Assembly: GCA_033557685.1 (NCBI GenBank)
Contig: JAWQRN010000640.1
Coordinates: 1 to 27,570, forward strand
Length of the DNA stretch: 27,570 nt
Source of the DNA: Sperchopsis tessellata
Taxonomy: Eukaryota; Arthropoda; Insecta; Coleoptera; Hydrophilidae
Reading direction: 5' to 3'
The notes beneath the pieces were generated by a model that saw only the letters and a program-made list of their open reading frames with translations, had not been told where the DNA came from and searched no databases. Both the position numbers and the translations under genes were made by a program. Shown one piece after another: positions 10,901-21,330 of this stretch; position 1 is the stretch's first letter, and each line of letters starts with the position of its first letter.

Positions 10901-10992
10901 ATTTTACGATGGGTTTGTTCTATTATATATTTAATTACAGATTTATAAAACCGTTACTTAGGATTGTATATTTTTGGATATATAATACTTAC

Positions 10993-11095
10993 GATAGAGC
11001 TTGTGCGTGGGCTTCTTGGAATTAAGAAATTGAGATGGGTTGCAATGACATTTCGTAACCACTAATATTACTAACATTGAAACAATTAGTTTCAT
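10993..11095 (-). CDS. Putative first coding exon of a small secreted protein
   Basis: The minus-strand ATG at 11095 sits in the context ATCAAAATG, a near-ideal insect start context. It opens 34 codons beginning MKLIVSMLVILVVTKCHC: a short basic n-region, a hydrophobic core of about 12 residues and a plausible signal-peptidase site around the CHC (residues 16-18). The next residues, NPSQFLNSKKPTHKLY, are polar and basic and include KK. The reading stops being signal-like exactly at a perfect 5' splice site, GTAAGT, at 10992-10987 (phase 1 intron). An in-frame ATG at 11146 lies upstream but would bury the signal sequence, so 11095 is preferred. The protein could be a neuropeptide or hormone precursor, an antimicrobial peptide or another secreted product; the rest of the gene was not identified with confidence. 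Confidence 0.5.
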
Positions 11096-11149
11096 TTTGA
11101 TAGGCGGATTTTGTTTCTTGGCTAATCTTGGTCCAACATCATACAATTA

Positions 11150-12264
11150 GACAGAGTTAGCGTATAATATTCGATATACGTATTATCTTACTATTCTTTT
11201 AATTGCTTATATTATTATGGCATGTTGAGAAACATATAAATGTTAAAATAACTATCCGGTTATAATCTGTCTATTGTAGTTTCGACAGATAATGGTGCTA
11301 AGATATAATGGTAATCATACATAATAACTCATACGTCTAAATAAAAACAAAGCACAACAAAGTTAACCAATTACAGAATATCAGAGGATATGTTTCCACT
11401 TGGCAGTGTTTACAAATCAAATCAATCCTGCTTGCTACAGATAGTAACGACAGAAATTAAATTTAAATATTTGAAATTTCACAAGCATCAGACGCAAGTA
11501 TTTCTCCTGGACCTCTGTTCATCTTTAGAAATGGAAATTTTGAGTGATAGTGGTAACTCCTCACTCTTCATAGATCTTAGAGCACGGGGGCGGATATTTT
11601 TCAATATAAGCCGAGGATTCTTATGTTTTATTTACATTTTGAACTTGACAAAGATAAAAAAGGATTCCGGTGACCGTGGAACACATGTTAGTATTTTATA
11701 ATCTGACATAGCCTCAGAATCGTTAATTTCATAAAACTTGCCCAAATCTCAAAATTTTGTAATTGATTTTCATTTATACTAAAATCAGAATAAAAAATTG
11801 TGCTGCGGCACCTATATTATCACTTAAATACTTATATGCCCATACATTCAAATAGAGCGATTGTTATGAATTCATAATCACTGACTGTTCAATATCCCTT
11901 TGTTACGTGACTTTCTTTTCGAATTAAAAATTATTAAAAAAACTGCTTTGGTAAATAATTCCAGTGTTGATTTCATTTAAAACATGGTGTATAAAAAACG
12001 TAAATCTTTTTAACTGAGACAGGCTTCTTCTATGCCTTCGGACCTCCAATTGTAATTATCAATGTATTGCATTCATCGTTATTTTATCATTACTACCTAG
12101 ATGCTTGGAAAAATACTTATCTGATTTGTTTCAAGTCTTTTATGAATTTCAAAAGGTTGTTCGTAGGCAATAAGTACTCCTTGCCAGTTTTTACACATAC
12201 CTATAATTGAATATCTCCAATTGATAGAAATAGCGCTACTTGAAAACAACACCCCCATATCCAA
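11150..12264. other. AT-rich stretch upstream of the signal-peptide exon; no recognised gene
   Basis: It lies 5' of the minus-strand exon ending at 11095, so it may include its 5' UTR and promoter. No clear TATA/initiator pair could be placed with confidence in such AT-rich DNA. A 103-codon plus-strand frame at 11390-11701 has no recognisable motif and is judged to be chance. Confidence 0.4.
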
Positions 12265-12910
12265 AACACAACTGATAGTAAAACACTGAACATCATCCTC
12301 GCTCAAACCTATTTTCAGTTCAATAACAAAGTATACATACAAAAATACGGACTTTTCATGAGGTCTTCTCTCTCCAGAATCATCTCTGAGATATTGCTAC
12401 AGACATTTGAACAGAAACTAATACTGACGATTAAAGCTACATACAGCAATATTAACTGGTACAGATACGTTGATGATATCATATACATCGGCAATTTTTC
12501 TACACAAGACGCAACAGACATACTCAACATACTCAATACAATGCACCCCAAATTAAACTTCTCCATTAAAATAGAAGAAAACCATATATTAAATTTACTT
12601 GACCATAAACTAACCATTTATGCACCACATCTTAAAATATACAGGACAATTCATCCAACTACCCTAAAAACTATACCATAAAATGGCCTCCTTCAACTCA
12701 ATAATAAATATATTAAATGCCAACCCTCTCACAAAACAAGCATACCAAAAAGAAATTAGAACAATAGAATATATAGCGAACTATAATGGATACACCATTA
12801 GTACAAGAACAAAGCAAATATTCCATAAACAAACAACAAAACGCACGACAACCAGCAACCACATATGGCTAACCTTTACATATACTGATATCGAAACCAA
12901 AACTTTTTAA
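12265..12910 (+). pseudogene. Penelope-type reverse transcriptase, C-terminal half
   Basis: TLNIILAQTYFQFNNKVY (about 12280-12330) leads into LSRIISEILLQTFEQ (about 12365-12415), where this family normally has a GxPxS block; here it reads RSSLS. INWYRYVDDIIYIGN (about 12450-12495) is the catalytic YVDD box with both aspartates present and in the Penelope style (RYVDD). Then FSIKIEENHILNLLDHKLTI (about 12560-12620) follows, typical of the segment after the palm. A stop at 12679-12681 is followed by a continuing frame to 12910 that matches the later part of the protein. Known role: copies element RNA, a relative of telomerase. Broken by the stop and loss of the N-terminal half. Confidence 0.75.
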
Positions 12911-12924
12911 ACAGCATGATACCA

Positions 12925-13435
12925 AAATAGCTTTTAGAACCACAAACAATATAATCTACACATTCCGTCCAAACACAAATAACAGTGACATTTTCACAAA
13001 ATCCGGAATATACAAACTAACTTGCCACATATTCAAACATTTTTATAAAGGAAAAACTACTAGGTCATTTTGTCAAAGCATACCAAAAACTTCATATATA
13101 CCATTCAACCTTTGCACAACACCTGTTAGAAAAGAAAATTTAATGGTTACCATAAGTAATATAATGATAGTCATAAATATAAGAAAGCCCACACAAATGC
13201 TATAACACAAGAGCGAATAGAAATATGTAAACACAAATCCCAAGAAATTCTAAATGACCAGACAATATATGACAATATATCAGTCATAAAATTTATAACA
13301 TATTCAAAATACACACCTAGTCCGAATAATAACCACCTAACCAACAAACATACACATCAGCCCCTACCCAAGCCACCCCATGGCACACCTACCACAAACA
13401 AATTCAATTTACGAAGTTGTACAAAGACCCCCATT
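12925..13435 (+). pseudogene. GIY-YIG endonuclease domain of Penelope-like element, decayed
   Basis: Around 12985-13080 the reading SDIFTKSGIYKLTC followed by HFYKGKTTRSFCQ matches the start of the Penelope endonuclease, where GIY is intact but the YIG motif has become FYKG. A GIY-YIG nuclease makes the nick used for integration. Further down (13115-13310) several short blocks such as ENLMVTI and QTIYDNI resemble the C-terminal remnant in shifting frames. The assignment is supported mainly by position after the RT and by the GIY block. Confidence 0.65.
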
Positions 13436-13440
13436 TAGCC

Positions 13441-14026
13441 ATCAGCCACCAACAGGAGCTGACTATCTGAATGAGGGACTCGATCATAGCACGTAAATGT
13501 AGTGATAGTGCCCAATCAAGAACGATTTGTAAATTAAAACACAATTAACCATGGCGCACAAACCAATCAACTTCAAAAACTTTGAACCATTGCTTTTAAA
13601 TGAAATTCTTGTGTCATAATTTTCTTTGCACAGAGGCTGATGGATTTACAGTTTCTAGGAAACAAAACAGCTTATACACAGAGCCAACAAAAATATGAAA
13701 TGTTTTAGCTAAAAAATGACTATGAACATTGATATTTCCGTACTAAAATGAATTGGTGAAATAGATTTGTAATGGGGTATCTCATTAAAAGTACTAGAGG
13801 TTCTATGTGTGCAACGATTTTCATATCCCAAGGTGCAGATCATTTCTGTCTTCTCTGCTAAAGAATAAAACATTTCGGAAAACTTATTTTCGAGTAATTA
13901 ACAAGGACTTGTACAAATATCTAATAACTCCGGGTTCCATATTTTATATCACATTATTTTCATTCGAAAAAAAGGTTATACCTTATTTGACAAAGGAACA
14001 CATTTTTAATAAAATAAATACCGATG
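13441..14026. other. Spacer between Penelope-like element and mariner
   Basis: No recognised gene. It may include the 3' non-coding part of the Penelope-like element (13441-13560). A 107-codon plus frame starting at 13807 runs through the TA repeat and into the mariner end, so it is judged spurious. Confidence 0.5.
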
Positions 14027-14049
14027 TATATATATATATATATATATAT
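14027..14049. repeat. TA microsatellite at the mariner left end
   Basis: About 11 TA units directly abut the left end of the mariner. Mariner elements insert at TA dinucleotides, so a TA run is a natural target. Confidence 0.85.
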
Positions 14050-15300
14050 GAGGGTTACCTTTTAAGTGCTTACAAACGACCACTAGGTGGAGCTATTAAG
14101 ATGTTTCAATACTATTTTTGCAAAATTTGACATTTTGTATTGTGAAAACAGTGGCAGCTTAGAAATTGACAAAGTAGTTTGTTTACAGTAGCGTTTAAAA
14201 AAAGTAATTTTGTGAAAAAATTTCACGCGAAGGTCTTCGTTGGATGAGTTTTTACGATTTCAGTAAAGTCCTAACGCAACAGCAATGCATATAATCGCCT
14301 CGTTCAACTTTTGGTAATAAAGCACCATCAGAAAAGACTGTTTACAATTGGTTTGCAGAATTTCGTCGCGGTCGTGCGTCCGTCAGTGCTGAATTTCGTG
14401 ATGGCGACCAAAATCAATTGTTATTCCAAAAAACATCGATGCTATGCGCAACATGATTCAAGAAGATTGGCATGTGACTTACAGTGAGATAGTGGCATGC
14501 TTAGGTATATCGAAGACTGCAGTACATTTGATTTTGCATGAGCATTTGGCTGTGAAAAAATTCTGTTCCCGATGGATTCCGCATAATTTGACCGAAGCTC
14601 AGAAAAAGGCTCGTGCTAATTGGTGAAAGGAAATGCTCGAGGAACTGTTAAATCCGTATATAACATCGTAATAGGTCCCGAAACTTGGATATAATCGAAT
14701 GAACCGGAAACTAAGCAACAATCCACTGTTTGGGTGTTCCAAGATGAACCGCATCCCACAAAAGTTGTTCGTTCCCGTTCATGATCGCTTGTTTCTTCGG
14801 TTGTACTAGACATGTCGCAACTATTTCTTTCGAGGATCGAAGAATAGTTAACGCTGAATGGTATACAACAAATTTTTTGCCAGAAGTCATCGACAAAATC
14901 AGGAAAAACAGCCGAAAACGTCACATCATTATTCATCATGACAACGCCAGCTCTCACACAGCACGTCAAACAATTGGTTATTTGAAGGAGAAAAACATCG
15001 AACTAATATCACATTACCAGTATTCACCTGATATATTGCCTAACGACTATTCTTTTGTCTCCCAATCTCAACAAAAATACGTGGACAGCGATTTTCATCA
15101 CATCAAGAAGCTGTCGAAGCCTTCAAAAACCATGTTTTTTAGACACCAAATTCAGTGGTACGAGAATTGGTTTGAACGCATTCAAAAAAATATAAATCTG
15201 AAAGGAGGATATTTTGAGGAGCAATGAAACAGTTTGTTCCATAAAAATGTTTGCCATTCAACAGAACGGTTTATTTTATTAAAATATATATTTAATAGTA
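14050..15300 (+). mobile_element. mariner-family DNA transposon, decayed
   Basis: The left end appears at 14050, immediately after the TA run, beginning GAGGGTTACC. The expected complementary right end is not seen near 15230-15300, so the right boundary is approximate and the right terminal repeat is probably lost or very diverged. The total length of about 1.25 kb fits the usual 1.3 kb of mariners. Cut-and-paste transposition is not possible with one end missing and a broken transposase. Confidence 0.75.
14219..15227 (+). pseudogene. mariner transposase, multiple frameshifts
   Basis: The N-terminal helix-turn-helix part reads VYNWFAEFRRGRASVSAEF (about 14341-14400) in one frame. It then shifts to 14444-14626, which carries MIQEDWHVTYSEIVACLGIS and the second helix-turn-helix region, ending in a stop just after KKARANW. 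The C-terminal part is an open frame at 14781-15227 with HHDNASSHTARQTIGYL (about 14930-14980) and SPDILPNDYSF (about 15025-15058), the last two catalytic aspartates of the mariner D,D34D triad. The final residues, NWFERIQK and GGYFEEQ, end the protein as in other mariners. The first aspartate lies in the damaged stretch 14640-14780. Closest in style to mellifera/irritans-type mariners, by eye. Confidence 0.85.
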
Positions 15301-16714
15301 CCTACTTATATTCAAGAATAATCGATATTAATCCGAGATGTGCAAACCAGCCTTTATACGAGTTAATTTAAATTATATCTCTGTTAAAATCTAAGGGTGC
15401 ACATTTTGTTTCGAGTGAATAAACTAATACATTATGGACAATAGGTTCTGCGCCCTAGAAGACCTATTTATTTAGACGCAAAACAAGAACAATCGAGACA
15501 TAAGAGACTCATGTATTTAGTTGCATATATTAAATATTATGAAATATAAATGAGACAGAGATATTATTAGGTAGTTTTTAAGAAATATATGTAAGACATC
15601 GGTGCAGGGTATCGGGGGAATTACTGGAGGGGATATACACCGTAGATGGACACAGAGGAAGTTTTTAAGAGAAGAGTTTCGAATATGTTGGAGTAAACAC
15701 AAATGCATTTTACAATTCGTGACACAAATATATTGATTACAAATGTGATCTGATTAGTGATTGTTATTAGTGATTTACTTACACTTCAGTATTTCTTAAT
15801 AATGTGTATAAATAAGCTATTTAATTGATTATCTTTCGTGTATTTATTCAATACTTTAAATGTTACGTGTATTGTCCGTTTTACATGTGTTTAACGTAAA
15901 ATAATTGGTACTTGAATTGTGTGATTTTATGGATACCGTGGGGCAGTAGGTGAACTTAATAATATTTACTTGTTTCTAATACCTGGGTATTATTTAATAG
16001 ATTTCTTAGGTTTCATAATTCGTCTAAATTCAGGTGTCTCAAAATTTTCTCTTACAGTTTATTTGGTTTTGTAAATTGAAGCATGCATGTGTTTTTCTTT
16101 GTACATCAATAAAGTTGACTTTACTGAGTCAATTTATATTCATTGATTAGTGAAACATATTCGTATCGTTCATTATAAGATAATGTTTTCAAGTCGTGAT
16201 TTATTTATTCAGCTTTCTTTCATTTATAAAAATATACCAGGCCGTATGAGAATGTTTCGGTTTCATAATATAATGCACGGTAGAAATCGTTTCTCGATTT
16301 ATTGTTATTCTCCTGTAGGAAATGTTATAAGTGTTATTATAACTGTTCTTTGTTAAATATTTTACATATGTATCAATTGATTTAACGGTGGTATCATATT
16401 CTTTGTTTTATTGTTTAGCATTTTAACTTGTGGTTTATTCATTATTATGGTAAGGTTTTATCTTGTTTGAGGGAGCTTATTATAGAGTACAGTAGTTTGT
16501 TTTACGTTATAATTGTCTACCCATGGACAGTTCGTTCCCTTTTTTGTTTATTTATTCAATAACTATTAAAGCATAATCCAATTGAGTCTGAATTGCAACA
16601 GCTATATGTGACTTTAGAGATAAGCTGGCTATATGCGAAGGCTATAGATTATCCCTTCGTATCTTATCTTGTTAGGATTAATTGTATAATCATATCCAGA
16701 AAGATAACCATGCA
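15301..16714. other. Stretch with plus-strand T excess from about 15700; no recognised gene
   Basis: No convincing coding sequence. From about 15700 to 16600 the plus strand is visibly richer in T than A, unlike most of the window. This can mark an old transcribed unit or an unrecognised element, and it leads directly into the repeat array that starts at 16715. A 68-codon frame at 16150-16356 has no family resemblance. Confidence 0.4.
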
Positions 16715-17257
16715 TGGGCTGAGCCAGAGCGCCTTCCCAGATGCATCTTAAAGCTACTACGTGATGCGGTTGTGTGTGGGCTGGGTGTATGTGCTTCCCT
16801 GTACTGATCAGTACCTTTAATAGGCAACATAGGTAATACAGGTAGTACAAGTATATGTGCGTTAAGGTGAGGACTGAGCCAAAGTGGCCTTCCTACTCCG
16901 TACCACCAAAATGGCCTTTCTTACACCATGCTGGGCTCATCGAGGTAAACACAAAATGCGTATGTTAAGGTGATGACTGAGCCAAAAGTGGCATTCTTAC
17001 ATCGTGCTACGCATTTTGACCCAATATAAATATGTTTAGGTTAAGGTAAGGACTGAAGCAATTGGCCTTCCTTTATTTTAAGGTATAATACTATATAATA
17101 CTAACATGTGTGGATCAGGTGTGGGCTGGGTATGTATGCCTTCCCGTGAGGGACTGCTTTACTGTGTAGCACAGCGATATATGGATCGAGCTAATGTGTA
17201 CTCTCATACGAAATACTAATCCACAGCTATATATGGGCAGAGCAAATGTGCCTTCTC
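16715..17257 (+). repeat. Array of about eight diverged 25-35 bp motif copies
   Basis: A motif close to GGCTGAGCCAAAGTGCCTTCC recurs in the same orientation at about 16715-16740, 16775-16800, 16866-16895, 16965-17000, 17041-17073, 17119-17146, 17176-17206 and 17227-17257. Start-to-start spacing is 51-99 bp. Three copies (16866, 16965, 17041) share the leader TTAAGGTGA just before the motif, and two (16775, 17119) share GTGTGGGCTGGGTRTATG, so sub-families exist. The first half (GGCTGAGC) and the second half (CCTTCC) are the most constant. It is not coding. It could be an old diverged satellite, the UTR of an unrecognised element, or a noncoding RNA with repeated protein- or RNA-binding sites. 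Confidence 0.65.
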
Positions 17258-17459
17258 TTTTTTTACTACAGGTTACTGTCTTTTGGAATTAATGCATAGT
17301 TCTGTACCTAACGAAGTCGACTCATTGGATTAACTACCCCAGTCCACCTGTGCCGAGGGTCATTGCGAACCTCCACTTGACAACACTGGCAGTTATCCCG
17401 TCTTGAGATCTTTAGCGTGAGGATTTTCCCTGTGTTGTTGAGTTAGTTTTAGATATTTG

Positions 17460-17487
17460 TATATATATATATATATATATATATATA
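17460..17487. repeat. TA microsatellite
   Basis: About 14 TA units. Confidence 0.9.
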
Positions 17488-18711
17488 ACCAATATAGTAA
17501 TACTTTTTGACGAGGGATCATGTCTTTTATTTCTAACCAAGTCCACTTCCATAACGAGCCTACAAACTAACACAACGTCAGTAAGTCCTAACCGATGATC
17601 ACAAAATACGTAAATAAATTTTTGTAATTATAATTACTTAGTATTTAGTTATTTATAATGTTCCGAAACCTTGTTATTATACTTTTAGCACCATCATCGA
17701 ATGAGTATTCTGGTTACTCTATGGCATCTACGTTACGGTTTGTTTATCATTACTACTTATATCATGTGAATGATAATGAGAGATTGTCTTCAATCTATGG
17801 TCTTATCTGGGAATAAAGCAAGCCTTATCAGAGTAGCCTTGTGGCCGAATCTGATCTCGGAATTTGGAAATTGGCTGATCATGAAACAACAACAACAAAT
17901 ACATTAAAAATTCAAACTGATACAAAACTTCCAATTATTAAAACCGTTAAAGATTTAAAAAAATTGATTACCATGAAGTTATTTCATATAGGGTCGTACA
18001 CTATTCAACGATGAGGAAAACATTAATTTACGGTTAGAATTTATTTAGCAACACAAGGGAAAGATTTTCCAGTGTTAAAAGTGAAAACGTAAGAATATTA
18101 ACACAGAGCAACTTGACTGTGAGTTTGGAGGTATTTTGTTTACAGTGTCGCAGTCTGAGGTCGGGGTTGCGTTTACGAATTGAAATCTTACTTAGATATT
18201 TTGTGCGTGTGAGTTTGTAAAGGGAACGAAATGTATAATGACAATGTACGGATAATAAGTTTTGGGTAGCCCATACAATAATGGGATAAGGTTATTCCTG
18301 TATTAAACTTTTCAACTATAAATAAAGCATGATTTGACAGCAGAATGAACCTAAAATCGTGTACTTAGAAGAAAATGTTAGTATTGTAGTTTAGCCTGTT
18401 ATGGTTAAAGGAAGTTTATTTTAATTTTATGACAATATTTACTCATGTAATTCTTCTCAATATAAATATACCAGCTTTCTTAATATCATGCAGTTTTAGC
18501 TAGTTTGTTAATTTTCAATTCACTTATTAACGCCATCTATTCTGCGCTCAACTTTCAATTTCTGATATCACATAATATTTCAAACACACTAAATGAATTA
18601 TCAGAAAAGCAAACAAACGAATATGTATGTATGATGATAAAGAAATAAAAACCAAGATAGAAAAAATATTTCTAAACATATAATTACTACTTAGATCGTC
18701 TGTAATACATA
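17488..18711. other. AT-rich stretch, no recognised gene
   Basis: No reading frame of note. A somewhat GC-richer patch lies at 18120-18175 (TTGTTTACAGTGTCGCAG and following), which includes an acceptor-like TTTACAG, but no exon could be defended. Confidence 0.4.
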
Positions 18712-20044
18712 CAGTCAGACACAAAAGTGTTTGAACACTCCACAAATTTATTAACTTGCAAGATAGATATTGATATTTAAAATAATACACTAAATAGTTA
18801 ATTATATAGCATATTAATAAATAATGTAATATAAATATAATCAATGTCACAAAAGTAATCGAACAATGTGAAATATAAAAATAGGTTTAATACTTTGTTT
18901 TAACATTTGCTTAATATCTGCATCTAATGTTTTTGGCATAGAATGAATAGTTAATTTATTATAATTATTTAGTATATTAACCTATTCCTCCATTATTGCA
19001 TTGTTTAGTATTTTTTTCCATGTGATTGACGTGTTTTATAATTTTTGCTTTCTAAATAATCACATGTTCTCAATGGGATTCAAATCGAGTGATTGAGATG
19101 ACGTAAACAGTTTGTCGGAATATTATATAGCAACCATTCCCTTATAACCATCACCATGTGTTTTTATCTTGTTGAAAAGTCCAGTTCCTTCCAAGACCTA
19201 ATTTTTCCACACTAAGTAGTAAATTGGACTTGGAATATCTAAATGTACCCATTGATGCATAATTTTATCAATAAATTCAAAATTTCCTTCTTCAGATGCG
19301 GGCCAAAACTAAAGCAGATCCTCCTCTATGTTTTATTGTTTTAATCATACTTGCAATATTTAGCATCATTCCAACTTTCCTCAAAAGTTACACCGTTTTC
19401 CAATTTTATTAATGTGAGATTTGTTAAAATCACTTATTTTTGGTTCATTAAGAAATTAATTTTTCTTCTAGGCACTCGACCATTGTATTTGGTTTTCTGC
19501 AAAACACGCCTTACGGTTTCAAGATTAATGTCTTTTCCAACTATTTTGGTACAATAGTTGTTCTTTTAGAGGCATTTGCTTTTGGATATTTGCGGATATT
19601 TAGTTTATTGACAATTTCACAAGTCAGTTTATATTTTCTTACAATTGAATGTACAGGTGAAACTGTTTTAGCAGTTTCCCGATAAGGTTTTTTTTTATTT
19701 TTATGCACTTCAATTGAAGATTCCTTTCGTTTTGGTTTAATTTTTGTAAGATTGTTACGGACTGCACTAATCTACCGTCCACTTACAAAAAAATATTTTA
19801 TGGTTGCAAGTGGGAATTACACGTTTTCGCTATTTATTAATAAGGCAACCCCAAAATTTGTAGAGTGCTCGATGACTTTTGCAGTGTGAGAATTTTGTTT
19901 ATGTTTTCCTATTATTACAATTTATAGACATCTGGGTCTGGCAATTATAAAAAATAATTTTTCTAAATACACTTCTTTTGGAAATAATAAATTTTTATAT
20001 TTGTTTAAATTAATTTTATGGGTATACGAACACTTTAGGGACTG
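18712..20044 (-). mobile_element. Tc1-like DNA transposon, decayed
   Basis: The left terminus starts with CAGTC at 18712, directly after a TA (18710-18711). The right terminus ends in ACTG at 20044. The inner part of the ends, AAAGTGTTTGAACAC on the left and the complement of GTATACGAACACTTT on the right, confirms an inverted repeat of roughly 25 bp with some divergence. The length of 1,333 bp is typical of Tc1 elements. The TA expected after the right end reads AG, consistent with age. The transposase is on the minus strand and is broken. Confidence 0.85.
18900..19800 (-). pseudogene. Tc1-like transposase, heavily broken
   Basis: Read on the minus strand, the second helix-turn-helix block VGKDINLETVRRVLQKTK runs into NGRVPRRK near 19555-19450. 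KHRGGSALV (about 19335-19305) matches the GGGS/VWG region. LGRNWTFQQD near 19195-19160 is the classic segment containing the second catalytic aspartate. IIKHVN near 19045-19030 belongs to the C-terminal part, after the expected PIEN block. All blocks are in the correct order but separated by stops and frame changes, and the first helix-turn-helix is barely readable. Family knowledge: Tc1 transposases use a DDE/D triad and insert at TA. Confidence 0.75.
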
Positions 20045-20385
20045 AGGGATCGATCCTCACTTTCAGGCATATCATATCATAGCATGTCACTATTAGTGAT
20101 AACTTATTTATCATCTCACGCATTCTCATTAATGGTATTCTCAACCGATCGGTGATATGCGAATGGTCGGTGACAATATATGATATTTGAGATGTAAGGT
20201 TGGCAAAGTGCCACTTAAAGCAGCTACATTTGCTGCGAAATTGTTGTATATTATGATTTATGATCAGAACGTAAAATAAGAGGAGATAATTTAAGAAAAC
20301 TTGTTTCCATAGAGGATAATTTTCAGAGCATTTTTGGGGCTGAATATAGTTGAGAAAATGCAGTTATAATAAAGTCACATGGAGG
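20045..20385. other. Spacer between the Tc1-like and Harbinger-like elements
   Basis: No gene supported. A short plus-strand reading, KVPLKAATFAAKLL (about 20205-20246), looks protein-like but is too brief to assign. Confidence 0.35.
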
Positions 20386-21330
20386 AGCAAAAAACGGGGA
20401 AAGAATGGAGAAAACTAAGTTGACAGGTAGTAATACATTATTTTTTAAGTTAAATTAATACGTGAACTATTTTTAGAGCTGGCAGGATATGAAGAGAAAT
20501 GTTAAAGATAAATGATCGAAAAATAAAGTATCTGCCAAAGACTGGCGTTGGGGCTGAAATACTAAACAGTCTGAAAGAAAGATTAGGAAACTCGTCCGAA
20601 TTTGGAATGATGACAGTACGAGTCATGTATAAATGCAAGTATAATTATTAGTTGTAGATAATCATAGATTATAATCACAGCACTTGTTATATTACAACAA
20701 ATAAAATTATTAATAATACACATCTATTATTAGCTATAATAATATCGACAAGCTATGAATTATTATTATTTGCAGTAAAATATTGCTATTCTGACATATC
20801 TATGAAATGATTTAAAATGTAAACATTTTTCCCCGTAGATTTCAGCCGTTTATGAAAATAATCCGGACCCAAATATCATAAGGGCTGAAAACGATGTGTC
20901 ACTGGATCAAGTTAAAAACAATCCAGGACATGGCATTAAAGAGATCTGCTAGGGATGTCACACAAAATGGTAAACATATTAGTCTTTCTGAAAAGTAAAT
21001 GTCATTTAAAAATAAGAACGTAAAGAAAAACTATTGCGCTCACAACACATAACAGGGTTTGGTAAATTCTACGAAACATATGCAATATTTTGTATTATTT
21101 AATTGAATAAATCTTATTAATCTACATTATATGTTATAGTTAAACTTTTCCTTACTTCTGAATTTTAGTTTCAGGATCCAGAAAAAGAAAAATTAGTGAC
21201 AGCAGCGGACAAAGTTGTTGGATTGGAAAGGGACAAATTTTAGTATACCCATAAGCTGCAATGAATGGAGAGAAATGTACAAGCAAAGGAGTGGATTAGT
21301 GTATCTCTCAAGAAACTAGGAGGATTTTTA
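20386..21330 (+). pseudogene. Myb/SANT-like protein gene (Harbinger accessory), exon remnants
   Basis: Three or four exon-like pieces are visible. One around 20476-20640 begins after an acceptor-like TTTTTAG and reads WQDMKRNVKDK, then after a frame change LPKTGVGAEILNSLKERLG. The KTGxG and the preceding basic block match the Myb/SANT-like domain proteins that often carry KTGGG. A piece at 20840-20970 follows CCCCGTAG and reads ISAVYENNPDPNIIRAENDV. A piece at 21170-21330 reads PEKEKLVTAADKVVGLERDKF, then a stop, then ERNVQAKEWISVSLKKLGG, a helical charged tail. In PIF/Harbinger elements this protein helps bind the transposon ends and import the transposase. Frame changes and stops make it a pseudogene. 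Family call is moderate to low confidence. Confidence 0.45.

Larger units (their letters stand above)
12265..13440 (+). mobile_element. Penelope-like retroelement, 5'-truncated
   Basis: The plus strand carries the second half of a Penelope-type reverse transcriptase followed by the remains of a GIY-YIG endonuclease, the gene order that defines canonical Penelope-like elements. The element begins inside the RT near 12265 and the recognisable coding ends near 13440. No flanking long repeats or hammerhead-like motif could be assigned. Frameshifts and stops are frequent after 12680, so the copy is dead. Confidence 0.75.

Noticed and set aside
11390..11701. 103-codon plus-strand open frame
   Set aside because: No recognisable motif, no splice or start signals of note. 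One frame of this length is expected by chance on two strands of a 27 kb AT-rich window.
12097..12617. Two minus-strand frames of 81 and 100 codons
   Set aside because: Antisense to the Penelope-like reverse transcriptase and its flank; no motifs.
13807..14130. 107-codon plus-strand frame
   Set aside because: Runs through the TA repeat and into the mariner end, so it cannot be one real coding unit; no family resemblance.
14616..14969. 117-codon minus-strand frame (and an overlapping 61-codon frame)
   Set aside because: Exactly antisense to the mariner transposase C-terminal part; a shadow of that coding sequence.
17300..17500. Possible LTR (TGTTG start near 17430)
   Set aside because: No second copy in the window, no primer-binding site or polypurine tract, and no gag or pol fragments nearby.
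18548..18850. 100-codon minus-strand hydrophobic frame
   Set aside because: Straddles the Tc1-like left end and consists of AT-rich codons giving I, L, Y and F; membrane-like appearance is a composition effect.
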